A stretch of DNA of 64,000 bases from Clostridia bacterium (GCA_017453245.1 JAFTKM010000009.1:61427-125426), one strand, 5' to 3'. Counted from the stretch's first letter, positions 35,918 through 44,166 are shown. The notes: generated by a model not told the origin, from the sequence alone. Made by a program: numbers and translations.

Positions 35918-36619
35918 TTATTTTACGATCTTAACCTTAGCGCCGTTGCCGATTCCCGCCGCGTTGGCATCATCGGTATCAACGTGCATCTCAAGTCTGA
36001 AGTCCTTGTGTACTCTGACCTGAACGTCAAACCATCTGGTACGTCTCTTGCCGTCGACGTCTACGGTAACGTAGTCGCAATCCTTAACGCCGAATACGGA
36101 CGCATCACTCGGTGACATATGTATGTGTCTGTTTGCGATGATACAACCTTCCTTGAGCTCGACAATACCCTTAGGTCCAACAATGATTATGGGAGCGGAG
36201 CCCGCGATATTGCCCGATTCACGCACGGGAGGCTTAACCTTGAGGGTGTAGGAGTCGGTGGTGGATATCTCAACCTGAGACTTACCTCTTACGGGACCGA
36301 GGACTCTTACGTTTTCGATGGGACGGAGAGACGGACCGATGAGGGTGAGAGTCTCCTTGCAAGCGTACTGACCGGGCTGGGAGAGATCCTTGAAGGGGGT
36401 AAGCTGATAACCCTTTCCGAAGAGAGTCTCAACGTCTCTTTCTGAGAGGTGTATGTGTCTGTTTGATACACCTACGGGGATCTGTCCGTCAGTACACGAC
36501 TCACGGCTCTTGCAGATCACGCAGTCATTCTTGCATTTATCACTGCTCTGTTCCCTTTCGATATTCTCGATAACCTGCTTTACTATCTCGGCTATCTGAC
36601 TTGATAAAATGTTATCCAT
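35918..36619 (-). CDS. pduL: PduL-type phosphate propanoyltransferase with N-terminal Cys cluster
   Basis: PduL converts propionyl-CoA to propionyl-phosphate inside the compartment, regenerating CoA. The zinc-binding motifs of the two PduL barrels are GVSNRHIHLSERDVE near residue 53 and ANRHIHMSPSDASVF near 160. The N-terminus NILSSQIAEIVKQVIENI is an amphipathic, encapsulation-peptide-like helix. Between it and the first barrel is CKNDCVICKSRESC, a CX3CX2CX5C cluster not part of the PduL fold as I know it. This could bind iron-sulfur or zinc. At 233 residues the protein is slightly longer than usual. Confidence 0.93.
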   Translation of the reverse strand: MDNILSSQIAEIVKQVIENIEREQSSDKCKNDCVICKSRESCTDGQIPVGVSNRHIHLSERDVETLFGKGYQLTPFKDLSQPGQYACKETLTLIGPSLRPIENVRVLGPVRGKSQVEISTTDSYTLKVKPPVRESGNIAGSAPIIIVGPKGIVELKEGCIIANRHIHMSPSDASVFGVKDCDYVTVDVDGKRRTRWFDVQVRVHKDFRLEMHVDTDDANAAGIGNGAKVKIVK

Positions 36620-36646
36620 AAGAATAATCCTTTCGCATTTATCACT

Positions 36647-36735
36647 TTTTTGTACTGCAATAAGGCTTAATTAATAACTATGCTTTACAATTAAACACTA
36701 TTGCAGTACCCAAAGGGGCGCGCACGCCCCTTTGG
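36647..36735. other. Two intercistronic hairpins between shell gene and pduL
   Basis: GTACTGCAATA and TATTGCAGTAC form an 11-bp stem around an AT-rich loop. Next to it CCAAAGGGGCG/CGCCCCTTTGG forms a perfect 11-bp GC-rich stem with a CGCA-type loop. Neither has a T-run. They separate a highly expressed type of gene (shell hexamer) from pduL and may set relative expression. Confidence 0.5.
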
Positions 36736-36777
36736 AGACTGAGCGTCAACCAACTAATAACTTTCCTTCCCGGAAAA

Positions 36778-37050
36778 TTACTTGATAGAAGGAAGAAGCT
36801 TCTCAACGTCTGCGTGAGGTCTGGGAATAACGTGAGTTGCAATAACTTCACCGAGAGAGTGAGCAGCCGCGGAGCCTGCCTCAACAGCAGCCTTAACAGC
36901 GCCAACGTCACCACGAACCATAACGCTTACGAGTCCGGAACCGATCTTCTCGGAGCCGACAAGTACGACGTTCGCAGCCTTTACCATAGCATCAGCTGCC
37001 TCGATAGCAGCTACGAGACCTCTGGTCTCTACCATTCCAAGTGCTTCCAT
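36778..37050 (-). CDS. BMC-H hexameric shell protein, copy A
   Basis: A single BMC domain of 90 residues like PduA/EutM. It begins [20 protein letters not shown], has the pore loop [12 protein letters not shown] near residue 37 and ends [14 protein letters not shown]. It differs from the copy at 37443-37718 by only two internal or terminal substitutions (LVGSEK/LIGSEK, PSIK/PVIK), apart from an extra Met. GAGGAGG precedes the start. It should be a major facet protein with a small polar pore for substrate passage. Confidence 0.96.
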   Translation of the reverse strand: MEALGMVETRGLVAAIEAADAMVKAANVVLVGSEKIGSGLVSVMVRGDVGAVKAAVEAGSAAAHSLGEVIATHVIPRPHADVEKLLPSIK

Positions 37051-37149
37051 GTTTAAATCCTCCTCTTAGATTTTTAATAACAAATAAATTTTCGAAAATA
37101 TATATTCTAAGACGCTTGTCTTAAAACCTATACTGAGCCTCCGCTATAA

Positions 37150-37422
37150 TCAACCCGTAGTAAGGAATCTCATAACGTCGGGATGCGGGCGGGCAATTAC
37201 CTCGCAGCATTTTACCTTTCCGACTTCGGCTGCAGCAGCCGCACCGGCCTCAAGGGCCGCCTTCACCGCGGAAACCTCGCCTTCGACGACAACCGTTACC
37301 AGTCTGCCGCCGAGGCGCTTTTCCACGTGAATGAGCTTTACGTCGGCCGCTTTAACCATAGCGTCAAGTCCGGTGATTGCGGCAACCATTGCCTGCACCT
37401 CCAAGAGCGCTATAGCCTTCAT
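37150..37422 (-). CDS. BMC-H hexameric shell protein, variant pore
   Basis: A 90-residue BMC-domain protein opening MKAIALLEVQAMVAAITGLD. Its pore loop reads EKRLGGRLVTVVV, unlike the IGSGL loop of its neighbours, so it should pass different molecules. The C-terminus ends RPHPDVMRFLTTG. It lies between the two near-identical BMC-H genes, with 20 bases to the upstream one. A TAAGAC/GTCTTA hairpin lies between it and copy A. Confidence 0.94.
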   Translation of the reverse strand: MKAIALLEVQAMVAAITGLDAMVKAADVKLIHVEKRLGGRLVTVVVEGEVSAVKAALEAGAAAAAEVGKVKCCEVIARPHPDVMRFLTTG

Positions 37423-37442
37423 ATCATCAAGTCCTTTTTAAA

Positions 37443-37718
37443 TTACTTGATAACGGGAAGAAGCTTTTCAACGTCAGCGTGAGGTCTGGGAATTACGTGA
37501 GTCGCAATAACCTCGCCAAGAGAGTGAGCAGCAGCAGAGCCTGCCTCAACAGCAGCCTTAACAGCTCCTACGTCACCGCGTACCATAACGCTAACAAGAC
37601 CGCTACCGATCTTTTCGCTACCGATAAGAACTACGTTCGCAGCCTTAACCATAGCATCTGCTGCCTCAATAGCAGCTACGAGACCTCTGGTCTCTACCAT
37701 TCCGAGTGCTTCCATCAT
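37443..37718 (-). CDS. BMC-H hexameric shell protein, copy B
   Basis: A 91-residue BMC-domain protein almost identical to copy A at 36778-37050. The DNA has drifted at many third codon positions while the protein has not, showing purifying selection on both copies. It begins with two Met codons, and AAGGAG lies eight bases before the first. The pore loop is [12 protein letters not shown]. Keeping two copies probably raises dose of the main facet protein. Confidence 0.96.
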   Translation of the reverse strand: MMEALGMVETRGLVAAIEAADAMVKAANVVLIGSEKIGSGLVSVMVRGDVGAVKAAVEAGSAAAHSLGEVIATHVIPRPHADVEKLLPVIK

Positions 37719-37748
37719 TTTGAAATCTCCTTTATAAAATTTTGTTTT

Positions 37749-38066
37749 TTATCTTAATTTGTCTTTACCGAGAGCGGAAAGATGAGCAAACCACTCGATA
37801 TCCTCACTCTGTCTTGCGATTATCTTGTGACAGATGTAAAGATCGCGCGCTTCAGCCTCTCTCTTGCCCGCCATAACGGCTGCCTCAACAGCGGCGGCAG
37901 ATCCCTCGACCTTAATGGCCATAACGAGGGGAACCTTTGCCGCGTCACCTGCCGCAGGCTTGTTCTTGTCTATGGCGACGACCTTGACGTCAGCCGCCTT
38001 TGCCATTGCGTCAGCGCACACTATCGCCGTTGCAAAGCCAAAAACCTCAATCATACCGAGTGCCAT
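37749..38066 (-). CDS. BMC-H-type shell protein with extended pore loop and C-terminal tail
   Basis: The 105-residue BMC-domain protein opens MALGMIEVFGFATAIVCADA. The pore loop is longer than usual (NKPAAGDAAKVPLVMAIKV) and about 20 residues follow the domain (EWFAHLSALGKDKLR). It is the first shell gene after the alcohol dehydrogenase, 11 bases from it. The larger loop could narrow or close the pore; the tail could face the lumen and contact cargo. Both are inferences. Confidence 0.9.
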   Translation of the reverse strand: MALGMIEVFGFATAIVCADAMAKAADVKVVAIDKNKPAAGDAAKVPLVMAIKVEGSAAAVEAAVMAGKREAEARDLYICHKIIARQSEDIEWFAHLSALGKDKLR

Positions 38067-38077
38067 ATCAACACTCC

Positions 38078-39271
38078 TTAGTCAGCAACGTAGCAAATCT
38101 TGATACCCTGCTGAGATACGTTCATCTCCATAGCCTCGTTGAGCTTGTCAAGAGGATAGGAGTGAGTGATGAGCTCCTTGATCGGAATCTTCATCTCTCT
38201 TGCTTGGCGAAGGAAGGCCATGGTGGTGGGATAATCGTCAGCGCTGTAATCCCAAGAGCCGACGATGGAGATCTCCTTGTTACACATAGCGAAGTGGGGG
38301 TTGACCGTGTACTCGCCGTTGTTAACGAAGAAGCCCATCTCACACATTCCGCCGCCGCGGCGGATATATTCATAGATATCCTTTGCCGCCATGGGAGCGC
38401 CGGTGCACTGGAAGGCGAAGTCTACGCCTACGCCGTTTGCAACGCCCTTAACGATAGCGACTCTCTCCTCAAGTGAGGTGATCTCCTTGAAGCTGATGAC
38501 AGTCTTTGCGCCGAGCTTCTTTGCCATCTCGAGTCTCTTGGGAGTTCCGTCGATAGCCACGATGTGGTTAACACCTGCGGCGCGGAGAACGGATATCATA
38601 ACAAGACCTACGGGGCCAAGTCCCTGAACGAGAACCTTGGAGTTGAAGTTGATAAGACCGGTGGTGTTTGCTCTCTTGAGAGCGTGTACGCATACGCACG
38701 CAAGTTCGAGAAGCATTCTCTCCTGAAGGTCAAGATCGTTTACTACAAAGTAGGTCGAGCCCTTGCCTCTGATAAGAAGGTGGGTAGCGAACCAGCCGGT
38801 GAGGGGCTGAGCGTCGCTGTGAGGAATAAGTCCGAAAACGCCCTGCTTGTCGCAAAGGTTGGTGTTTGCGGGATGGTTACGGCAAACGTGACACTCGCCA
38901 CAGCTGATAACCGAGGTAACGATCTTGTCGCCTACCTTGATGGGCTTGCCTGCGGTATCGGTCTTTACGTTTTTGCCGAGAGCGATGATCTCACCGGTAC
39001 CCTCGTGACCGAGAGTTACGGGAATAAGACCGAAGGGGTCGCCCTTCCACTCGTGAACGTCGGTGCCGCAAACGCCGCATCCCTCAACCTTAACGAGAAT
39101 ATCGTCATCTTCGAGAGCGGGGATCGGGTATTCCTTAACTTCAATTTTCTTTTGAGCGGTAAGCATAGCGACCTTTGCGGTCTTGGGAATACCTGCGGAT
39201 GCAGCCTTGGGCGCGGTCTCGCCAAGAATTCTTCTTACTATTGCTTCCACCTGCGAAGAAGTAATGTTCAT
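38078..39271 (-). CDS. Zinc-dependent MDR alcohol dehydrogenase with encapsulation-like N-terminus
   Basis: Medium-chain dehydrogenase of 397 residues with catalytic zinc motif GCGVCGTDVHEWKGD and GHEGTGEIIALG, structural zinc Cys in CGECHVCRNHPANTNLC and a Rossmann site VLVQGLGPVGLVMI. It probably interconverts lactaldehyde and 1,2-propanediol or propanal and propanol with NADH. About 38 residues precede the domain and begin NITSSQVEAIVRRILGE, an amphipathic encapsulation-peptide-like helix followed by a Pro/Ala linker. The ATG at 39271 is preferred to a TTG at 39292 because GGGAAAGG lies eight bases before it. Confidence 0.9.
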   Translation of the reverse strand: MNITSSQVEAIVRRILGETAPKAASAGIPKTAKVAMLTAQKKIEVKEYPIPALEDDDILVKVEGCGVCGTDVHEWKGDPFGLIPVTLGHEGTGEIIALGKNVKTDTAGKPIKVGDKIVTSVISCGECHVCRNHPANTNLCDKQGVFGLIPHSDAQPLTGWFATHLLIRGKGSTYFVVNDLDLQERMLLELACVCVHALKRANTTGLINFNSKVLVQGLGPVGLVMISVLRAAGVNHIVAIDGTPKRLEMAKKLGAKTVISFKEITSLEERVAIVKGVANGVGVDFAFQCTGAPMAAKDIYEYIRRGGGMCEMGFFVNNGEYTVNPHFAMCNKEISIVGSWDYSADDYPTTMAFLRQAREMKIPIKELITHSYPLDKLNEAMEMNVSQQGIKICYVAD

Positions 39272-39287
39272 TTTATTTACCTTTCCC

Positions 39288-39341
39288 GACAATCATATTA
39301 CGTGTAAAGCTTTTATAGCTATTATGTAATCTTTGGTTGTC
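39288..39341. other. Imperfect hairpin between aldehyde and alcohol dehydrogenase genes
   Basis: GACAATCATATTAC and GTAATCTTTGGTTGTC pair around an inner AAAGCTTTT-containing stem. The element lies 12 bases after the aldehyde dehydrogenase stop and has no T-run. It resembles in placement the hairpins at eutN, the dehydratase and rpiR. Confidence 0.45.
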
Positions 39342-39352
39342 GTTTTTCTATT

Positions 39353-40813
39353 TTAGATTATTCTGAAGCTCTCCGAGAGAACACAACGGCGATATCTGGT
39401 AAAGCTTCTTGCGCTGGTGATACCCTCGCCGGTAGGTCCTGCGATGGTGAAGGTGGTGTGTCCCTCTCCGCCGAAGCCTATGCCCGCGTAGGAGGGCGCG
39501 TTCTTTACAAATATCGTGGTCTCAACAGCTCTTGCGAATCTGGTGAGGTGGTCAATGTTCTTCGAGTGCATATGTGCGGTGTGTCTGTTGCCGTGCTCTG
39601 CCTTAACCGCGAGGTCGATAGCCTCGTCGATGTTCTTTACCCTTACTATGGGAAGAATGGGCATCATGAGCTCCTCCTGTACGAAGGGATGATTAAAGTC
39701 GGTCTCACAGATGATGCAGCGCACCTCGTCGCCTACGTGAATGCCGATCTTTGCGAGAATGACCTTAGCGTCACGTCCTACACACTCACGGCTGATGACC
39801 TTGGAGATAACTCCGGTCTTGGGATTCTTCTTGTCCTCAAGAACAACGTCAACGAGTCTGTCTGCGGTAGCTCTGTCGATCTTGTAAGCGCCATTTGCGA
39901 TCATCGCGTCGATGAGCTCGTCTGCGATATTTGCGAAGGCGAATACCTCCTTCTCCGCGATGCAGGGGAGGTTGTTGTCAAAGGTACATCCGTCGATGAT
40001 GTCCTTGCCCGCCTTACGTATATCCGCGGTATCGTCAACGATAACGGGGGGATTACCCGCGCCCGCGCCGATAGCCTTCTTACCCGAGGAAAGAACGCTT
40101 CTTACAACTCCGGGGCCTCCCGTACAAACGAGAAGACGGATCGCGGGATGCTTATACATAATGCTTGCCGTGTCGAGGGTAGGCTTAACAACCGATGCTA
40201 CAAGCACACGGGGGCCGCCTGCCGCCAGACTCGCGCGGTTGATAAGGTCCACCGCGTAGTTAGAGGTTGCGATCGCACCGGGGTGAGGATTGAATACAAC
40301 ACCGTTGCCCGCGGCGATCATACCGATACTGTTACAGATAACCGTCTCGGAGGGGTTGGTGGAGGGCGTGATGCTTCCCACAACTCCGAAGGGAGCCATC
40401 TCGGTGAGTGTCAGACCGTAGTCGCCGGTCTTTGCCGTGGATACGATATCCGCTGTGCCGGGTGTCTTGTCCGCAACGAGAGTGTGCTTTGCGATCTTGT
40501 GCGCTACCCTTCCCATCTTGGTCTCGGCAACGCCGATCTCTGCCATAATGGGAGCTTCCTTTCTCGTAAGGTCGCGGATGACTGCAATGATCTTCTCACG
40601 CTCCTCGAGTGACATCGCTCTGATAGCCTTGTAGCCCTGAGTAGCCGCCTCAATAGCATCATTCATATCGGAATAAACGCCGACGAACTTTCTGCCCTCG
40701 TAGCCGGTAGCATCCCAAGCCTTTTCGGATGCGCTCACGGGATTTGCCTGAAGATTCTTAAGCACTGAGGCAACGACCTTTTCTATGTCGGCCTCTGTCC
40801 AATTTATAGCCAC
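39353..40813 (-). CDS. pduP: CoA-acylating propionaldehyde dehydrogenase (PduP-like)
   Basis: The enzyme oxidises propanal to propionyl-CoA with NAD. The catalytic Cys is in CTFDNNLPCIAEKEVFAF near residue 275 and the cofactor region includes PFGVVGSITPSTNPSETVIC. The 486-residue length fits PduP. The N-terminus TEADIEKVVASVLKNLQAN is an amphipathic encapsulation-peptide-like helix followed by a short PVSASEK linker, as in characterised PduP proteins. With PduL and AckA it forms the ATP-yielding branch, while the alcohol dehydrogenase recycles NADH. Confidence 0.94.
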   Translation of the reverse strand: MAINWTEADIEKVVASVLKNLQANPVSASEKAWDATGYEGRKFVGVYSDMNDAIEAATQGYKAIRAMSLEEREKIIAVIRDLTRKEAPIMAEIGVAETKMGRVAHKIAKHTLVADKTPGTADIVSTAKTGDYGLTLTEMAPFGVVGSITPSTNPSETVICNSIGMIAAGNGVVFNPHPGAIATSNYAVDLINRASLAAGGPRVLVASVVKPTLDTASIMYKHPAIRLLVCTGGPGVVRSVLSSGKKAIGAGAGNPPVIVDDTADIRKAGKDIIDGCTFDNNLPCIAEKEVFAFANIADELIDAMIANGAYKIDRATADRLVDVVLEDKKNPKTGVISKVISRECVGRDAKVILAKIGIHVGDEVRCIICETDFNHPFVQEELMMPILPIVRVKNIDEAIDLAVKAEHGNRHTAHMHSKNIDHLTRFARAVETTIFVKNAPSYAGIGFGGEGHTTFTIAGPTGEGITSARSFTRYRRCVLSESFRII

Positions 40814-40858
40814 TTTAGTTTTTCTCCTTTCTAAAGCTTTTCCTTATTTCAAAGAGAA

Positions 40859-41602
40859 TTACTTACCAAGAGCCTCAAGAACCTTGCGGGTGATGGTAGC
40901 AACGAGCTCCTCGTTTGCGGGAGCGGGCTCCTCATCGTACTCGATGCCGGGGTGACGGCCGGGAAGGTTCATCTTCTTACGGAGGTCCATAAGCTTAACG
41001 AGCTGATCGTTGGGAATCTCGTGAACTGCGCCGAGCTCCATAGCGTACTTACAGATCTTTGCATTGAACTCAACCTCCTCCATAACAAAGCGAGCCTTGT
41101 TAAGGTTACAGCCTACGGTAAGAGCACCGTGGTTCTGAAGAAGGAATGCGTCGTGGTTCTGGATGTAAGGAAGAAGGGAGTCGGGAATCTCCATGGTGGA
41201 GGGAGTACCGTACTCACAGGTAGGAACGCTACCAATAGTAAGAACTGCCTCGGGGAGAATGTACTGGTCAAGGTCGATGCCTGCGATGGTGAAGGCGGTA
41301 GCTACGGGAGGATGAGCGTGAACAACAGCGTTTACGTCAGGTCTCTCCTGATACACTCTCATGTGCATCTTGATCTCGGAGGAGGGGTTGAGTCTGCCCT
41401 CGAGCTTGTTACCGTTCTTGTCTACCTTGATGATCATGTCGGGAGTGAGGTCTCTCTTGGACACGCCGGTGGGAGTGCAATAGAACTCGTTCTCGCCAAC
41501 CTTAACGGAAATGTTACCGTCGTTTGCTGCTACGAAGCCAAGCTCGTACATGATGTGACCGACTTCGCAGATTTCTTTCTTGATCTCATAAACAGATTTC
41601 AT
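40859..41602 (-). CDS. fucA: Class II aldolase (L-fuculose/L-rhamnulose-phosphate aldolase-like) with C-terminal targeting helix
   Basis: Zinc aldolase of the FucA type, expected to split fuculose- or rhamnulose-1-phosphate to DHAP and lactaldehyde. The catalytic Glu is in NPSSEIKMHMR near residue 80 and zinc His in VVHAHPPVATAF and LLQNHGALTVG. At 247 residues it is about 30 longer than E. coli FucA. The extra C-terminus is a linker EPAPANEE followed by LVATITRKVLEALGK, a typical encapsulation-type amphipathic helix. Its presence marks the locus as the fucose/rhamnose class of glycyl-radical compartments. Confidence 0.9.
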   Translation of the reverse strand: MKSVYEIKKEICEVGHIMYELGFVAANDGNISVKVGENEFYCTPTGVSKRDLTPDMIIKVDKNGNKLEGRLNPSSEIKMHMRVYQERPDVNAVVHAHPPVATAFTIAGIDLDQYILPEAVLTIGSVPTCEYGTPSTMEIPDSLLPYIQNHDAFLLQNHGALTVGCNLNKARFVMEEVEFNAKICKYAMELGAVHEIPNDQLVKLMDLRKKMNLPGRHPGIEYDEEPAPANEELVATITRKVLEALGK

Positions 41603-41648
41603 TTTTCTTTTTTCCTTTCGGTATATATAAATTATTTTGTTATCTTAA

Positions 41649-42839
41649 TTACTTGGTTGCGAGCGCGAGGGTGTCAAGAGCGATCATATATTCCTCGTTG
41701 GTGGGAATAACGAAGGTTCTTACGCTTGCGCCGGGAGCGGTGATCTCGAGGATCTCGCCGCGAGGACCGTTCATATTGATCTCCTCGTCGATCTTAATGC
41801 CAAGATAGGACATATCGCGGCATACGTTCTGGCGCAGAGTCTTGTTGTTCTCGCCTATACCTGCGGTGAATACGAGCGCGTCAACGCCGTTCATCTCAGC
41901 AACGTAGGAGCCGATGATCTTCTTGATATTGTGGGTGAGGATCTCGTTTGTAAGAGCCGCTCTTCTGTTTCCTGCCTCAGCCGCCGCGTCGATATCTCTG
42001 CAGTCGCTGGATACGCCGGAAACACCGAGAAGACCGGACTTGGAGTTAAGGAGCTTCTCAACCTCAGCAGGGGTGAGTCCTTCCTTCTTCATAATATAAG
42101 GAACAACGGTGGGGTCGATAGCGCCGCATCTGGTACCCATAGGCACGCCGTCGTTGGGAGTGAAGCCCATGGAGGTGTCAACTGCCTTGCCGTTTACGGT
42201 AGCGGTGATAGAGGAGCCGTTACCAAGGTGGCAGGTGATGATCTTCGCGTCCTTGTTGCCGATAAGCTTACACGCCTCAGCACATACGAATCTGTGAGAG
42301 GTGCCGTGGAAGCCATAGCGGCGGATCTTATGCTTTTCGTAAAGCTCGTAAGGAAGGGGGTAAATGAACGCCTTCTCTTCCATAGAGGAGTAGTAAGAGG
42401 TGTCGAATACGCCAACGTGTACAACGTCGGGCATAACTGCCTTACAGCCCTTGAAGCCGCTGATTGCAGGCGGACCGTGAAGGGGGTTGATCTCAACGAT
42501 GCTCTCAAGATATGCGAGCTTCTCGTCGTCGAGAATAGAGGACTGACGGATCTCTCCGCCGTGAGCAAATCTGTGGCCTACCGCGCCGATCTCGTCAGCG
42601 CTTGCTACAACGCCGAGCTCGGGGTCGGTGAGAAGAGAGAGCACGAGCTCGATCGCAGCCTTGTGATCCTTAAGCTCGGTTTCCTTGGAGTAGTCTTCCT
42701 TGCCGGGACGCTTGTGAGTGATCTTGCCGTCAATGCCGATTCTCTCGCAAAGGCCCTTAGCAAGCACCTCGCCGGTCTCCATATCAAAGAGCTGATACTT
42801 AAGGGAGGACGAGCCTGCGTTTACAACTAAAATTTTCAT
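41649..42839 (-). CDS. ackA: Acetate/propionate kinase
   Basis: AckA makes ATP from acetyl- or propionyl-phosphate. The 396-residue protein opens KILVVNAGSSSLKYQLFD and has GHRFAHGGE, RRYGFHGTSHRFVCAEA and CHLGNGSSITAT, all family signatures. No targeting helix is seen, so it should work in the cytosol on propionyl-phosphate leaving the compartment. It is the first enzyme gene after rpiR and is separated from it by a long imperfect hairpin. Confidence 0.96.
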   Translation of the reverse strand: MKILVVNAGSSSLKYQLFDMETGEVLAKGLCERIGIDGKITHKRPGKEDYSKETELKDHKAAIELVLSLLTDPELGVVASADEIGAVGHRFAHGGEIRQSSILDDEKLAYLESIVEINPLHGPPAISGFKGCKAVMPDVVHVGVFDTSYYSSMEEKAFIYPLPYELYEKHKIRRYGFHGTSHRFVCAEACKLIGNKDAKIITCHLGNGSSITATVNGKAVDTSMGFTPNDGVPMGTRCGAIDPTVVPYIMKKEGLTPAEVEKLLNSKSGLLGVSGVSSDCRDIDAAAEAGNRRAALTNEILTHNIKKIIGSYVAEMNGVDALVFTAGIGENNKTLRQNVCRDMSYLGIKIDEEINMNGPRGEILEITAPGASVRTFVIPTNEEYMIALDTLALATK

Positions 42840-42911
42840 CTTCGTTTCTCCTTGTGATATATATTAATTATTTTTTGTTTTCGCTGATGGTTATCGGGTA
42901 CCTGTTTCGGG

Positions 42912-43020
42912 CTGATCGGGAGAATAAATTATGCGTAAGACGAGGCTAAAATTTGAAGTAATATGCGTATATTACGAAAATTTCAGCCGAAGTATTACAC
43001 GGAATTTATCTTTTGATCAG
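42912..43020. other. Long imperfect hairpin between rpiR and ackA
   Basis: About 109 bases form a near-complete fold-back, with outer arms CTGATC/GATCAG, middle arms GGCTAAAATTT/AAATTTCAGCC and tip GTAATAT-GCGT-ATATTAC. Many mismatches are G opposite T, which pair as G-U in a plus-strand RNA. The right arm includes the rpiR stop codon. It could limit read-through from the regulator gene into the operon, or be the footprint of a dispersed element. Confidence 0.6.
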
Positions 43021-43856
43021 TCTGAAATACGTTTTGCCTTTAGCTCCGCCTCCTCCTGCACTACCGCCTGCGCTCTCTCCGCATTCTCGTAAACGAGCTT
43101 GTAGCAGAGTGCGTCGATAACGACGAGTCTTGCGAGGTGGGAATTTAAGCCGAGGGTTGAGTGTCTCGTCTCCTCGGTATCGGTCAGGAGCACGATCTCC
43201 GAGAGCCTTGCTATCGGTGACTTCTCGCGCGAGGTGATAGCAATCGTCCGCGCTCCGCGTGACCTCGCCACCTTCATCGACTCGACGATATCCTTCGACG
43301 CGCCCGACTGCGATATGCCTATCACGGTGTCACCCGGCCTCAGCTGGGAAACTGCGATAGCCTGCATATGCGTGTCGGCATACGCCACGGAGTTGGAGCC
43401 CGCTCTTAAGAGCTTGTTGCTCGCCTCCGCCGCAACCTGCGCCGATGCGCCAAGTCCGATGAGCACTACCCTGCCCGCGCCCGCAATCGCCTTCACCGCG
43501 GCAGTCATAGCCTCGGGCGATAGCGTCTTCTTCGTCCTCTCGAGCGACATGTAAGCGTCGTTGCAGACCTTCTCGAATATGCTGAAGCAGTCGTCCGACG
43601 CCGTGATGGTCGGAGCGATAACCTTCTTGTCGTGCTCTCTTGCCAGAGCGATCTTCAGATCCTGGTATCCCGAGCATCCGAGCCTCTTGGAGAATCGGAC
43701 TATCGTTGCCTCGCTGCTCTCACACATGGAGGCAAGGTCTGTTATGGAATACGGAAGGATCTCTCCCGAGTGGGAGAATAACCAATCAGCGACTCTCTTC
43801 TCGGACTTGCCCATGTCATTGTACAAGAGCTGCGCCTGAAGTAGGGTCCTGTTCAA
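43017..43856 (-). CDS. RpiR/MurR-family regulator of the microcompartment operon
   Basis: The 279-residue protein has the RpiR helix-turn-helix (LYNDMGKSEKRVADWLFSHS, then CESSEATIVRFSKRLGCSGY, residues 10-65) and a C-terminal SIS phosphosugar-binding domain (GRVVLIGLGASAQVAAEASN near 130 and GISQSGASKDIVESM near 180). Such regulators respond to phosphosugars. Here fuculose- or rhamnulose-1-phosphate, or DHAP, would fit the aldolase in the operon. Five TGAAA-N5-TTTCA-like palindromes lie upstream, indicating autoregulation and control of the locus. Confidence 0.93.
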   Translation of the reverse strand: MNRTLLQAQLLYNDMGKSEKRVADWLFSHSGEILPYSITDLASMCESSEATIVRFSKRLGCSGYQDLKIALAREHDKKVIAPTITASDDCFSIFEKVCNDAYMSLERTKKTLSPEAMTAAVKAIAGAGRVVLIGLGASAQVAAEASNKLLRAGSNSVAYADTHMQAIAVSQLRPGDTVIGISQSGASKDIVESMKVARSRGARTIAITSREKSPIARLSEIVLLTDTEETRHSTLGLNSHLARLVVIDALCYKLVYENAERAQAVVQEEAELKAKRISD

Positions 43857-43889
43857 AATCTTGCCTCCTTTCGTGTTTTTTGGCGTTTT

Positions 43890-44166
43890 TGAAAATAATT
43901 TTCATTTTTCTGTGATTTTTGTGAGGTTTATCCGAAAATTATGAAAATTATTTCCAAATTTTATGAAAAATACTTTCACAATTCCGATTTTAGCACAGAA
44001 ATACCTCTTTGTCAATACGTTTTTTGAATATTTTTTATGTCGAAACGTGCGTCTGAATATTTTAAATATTTTATATGAATTTCACAAAAAATCGCAAATT
44101 TTGAAAATAATTTTCATTTTTTCGCCATTTTTGAATTTTTCGTCGAATTTTTGAAAAAATCTTTCA
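43890..44166. promoter_or_regulatory. Five TGAAA-N5-TTTCA operator-like palindromes
   Basis: Sites: 43890-43904 and 44102-44116 (both TGAAAATAATTTTCA), 43942-43956 (TGAAAATTATTTCCA, one mismatch), 43964-43978 (TGAAAAATACTTTCA) and 44152-44166 (TGAAAAAATCTTTCA). All have the same 15-base size and half-sites. RpiR-family regulators of Firmicutes are known to bind GAAA/TTTC palindromes. The two clusters are about 125 bases apart, which would permit looping. Confidence 0.68.
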
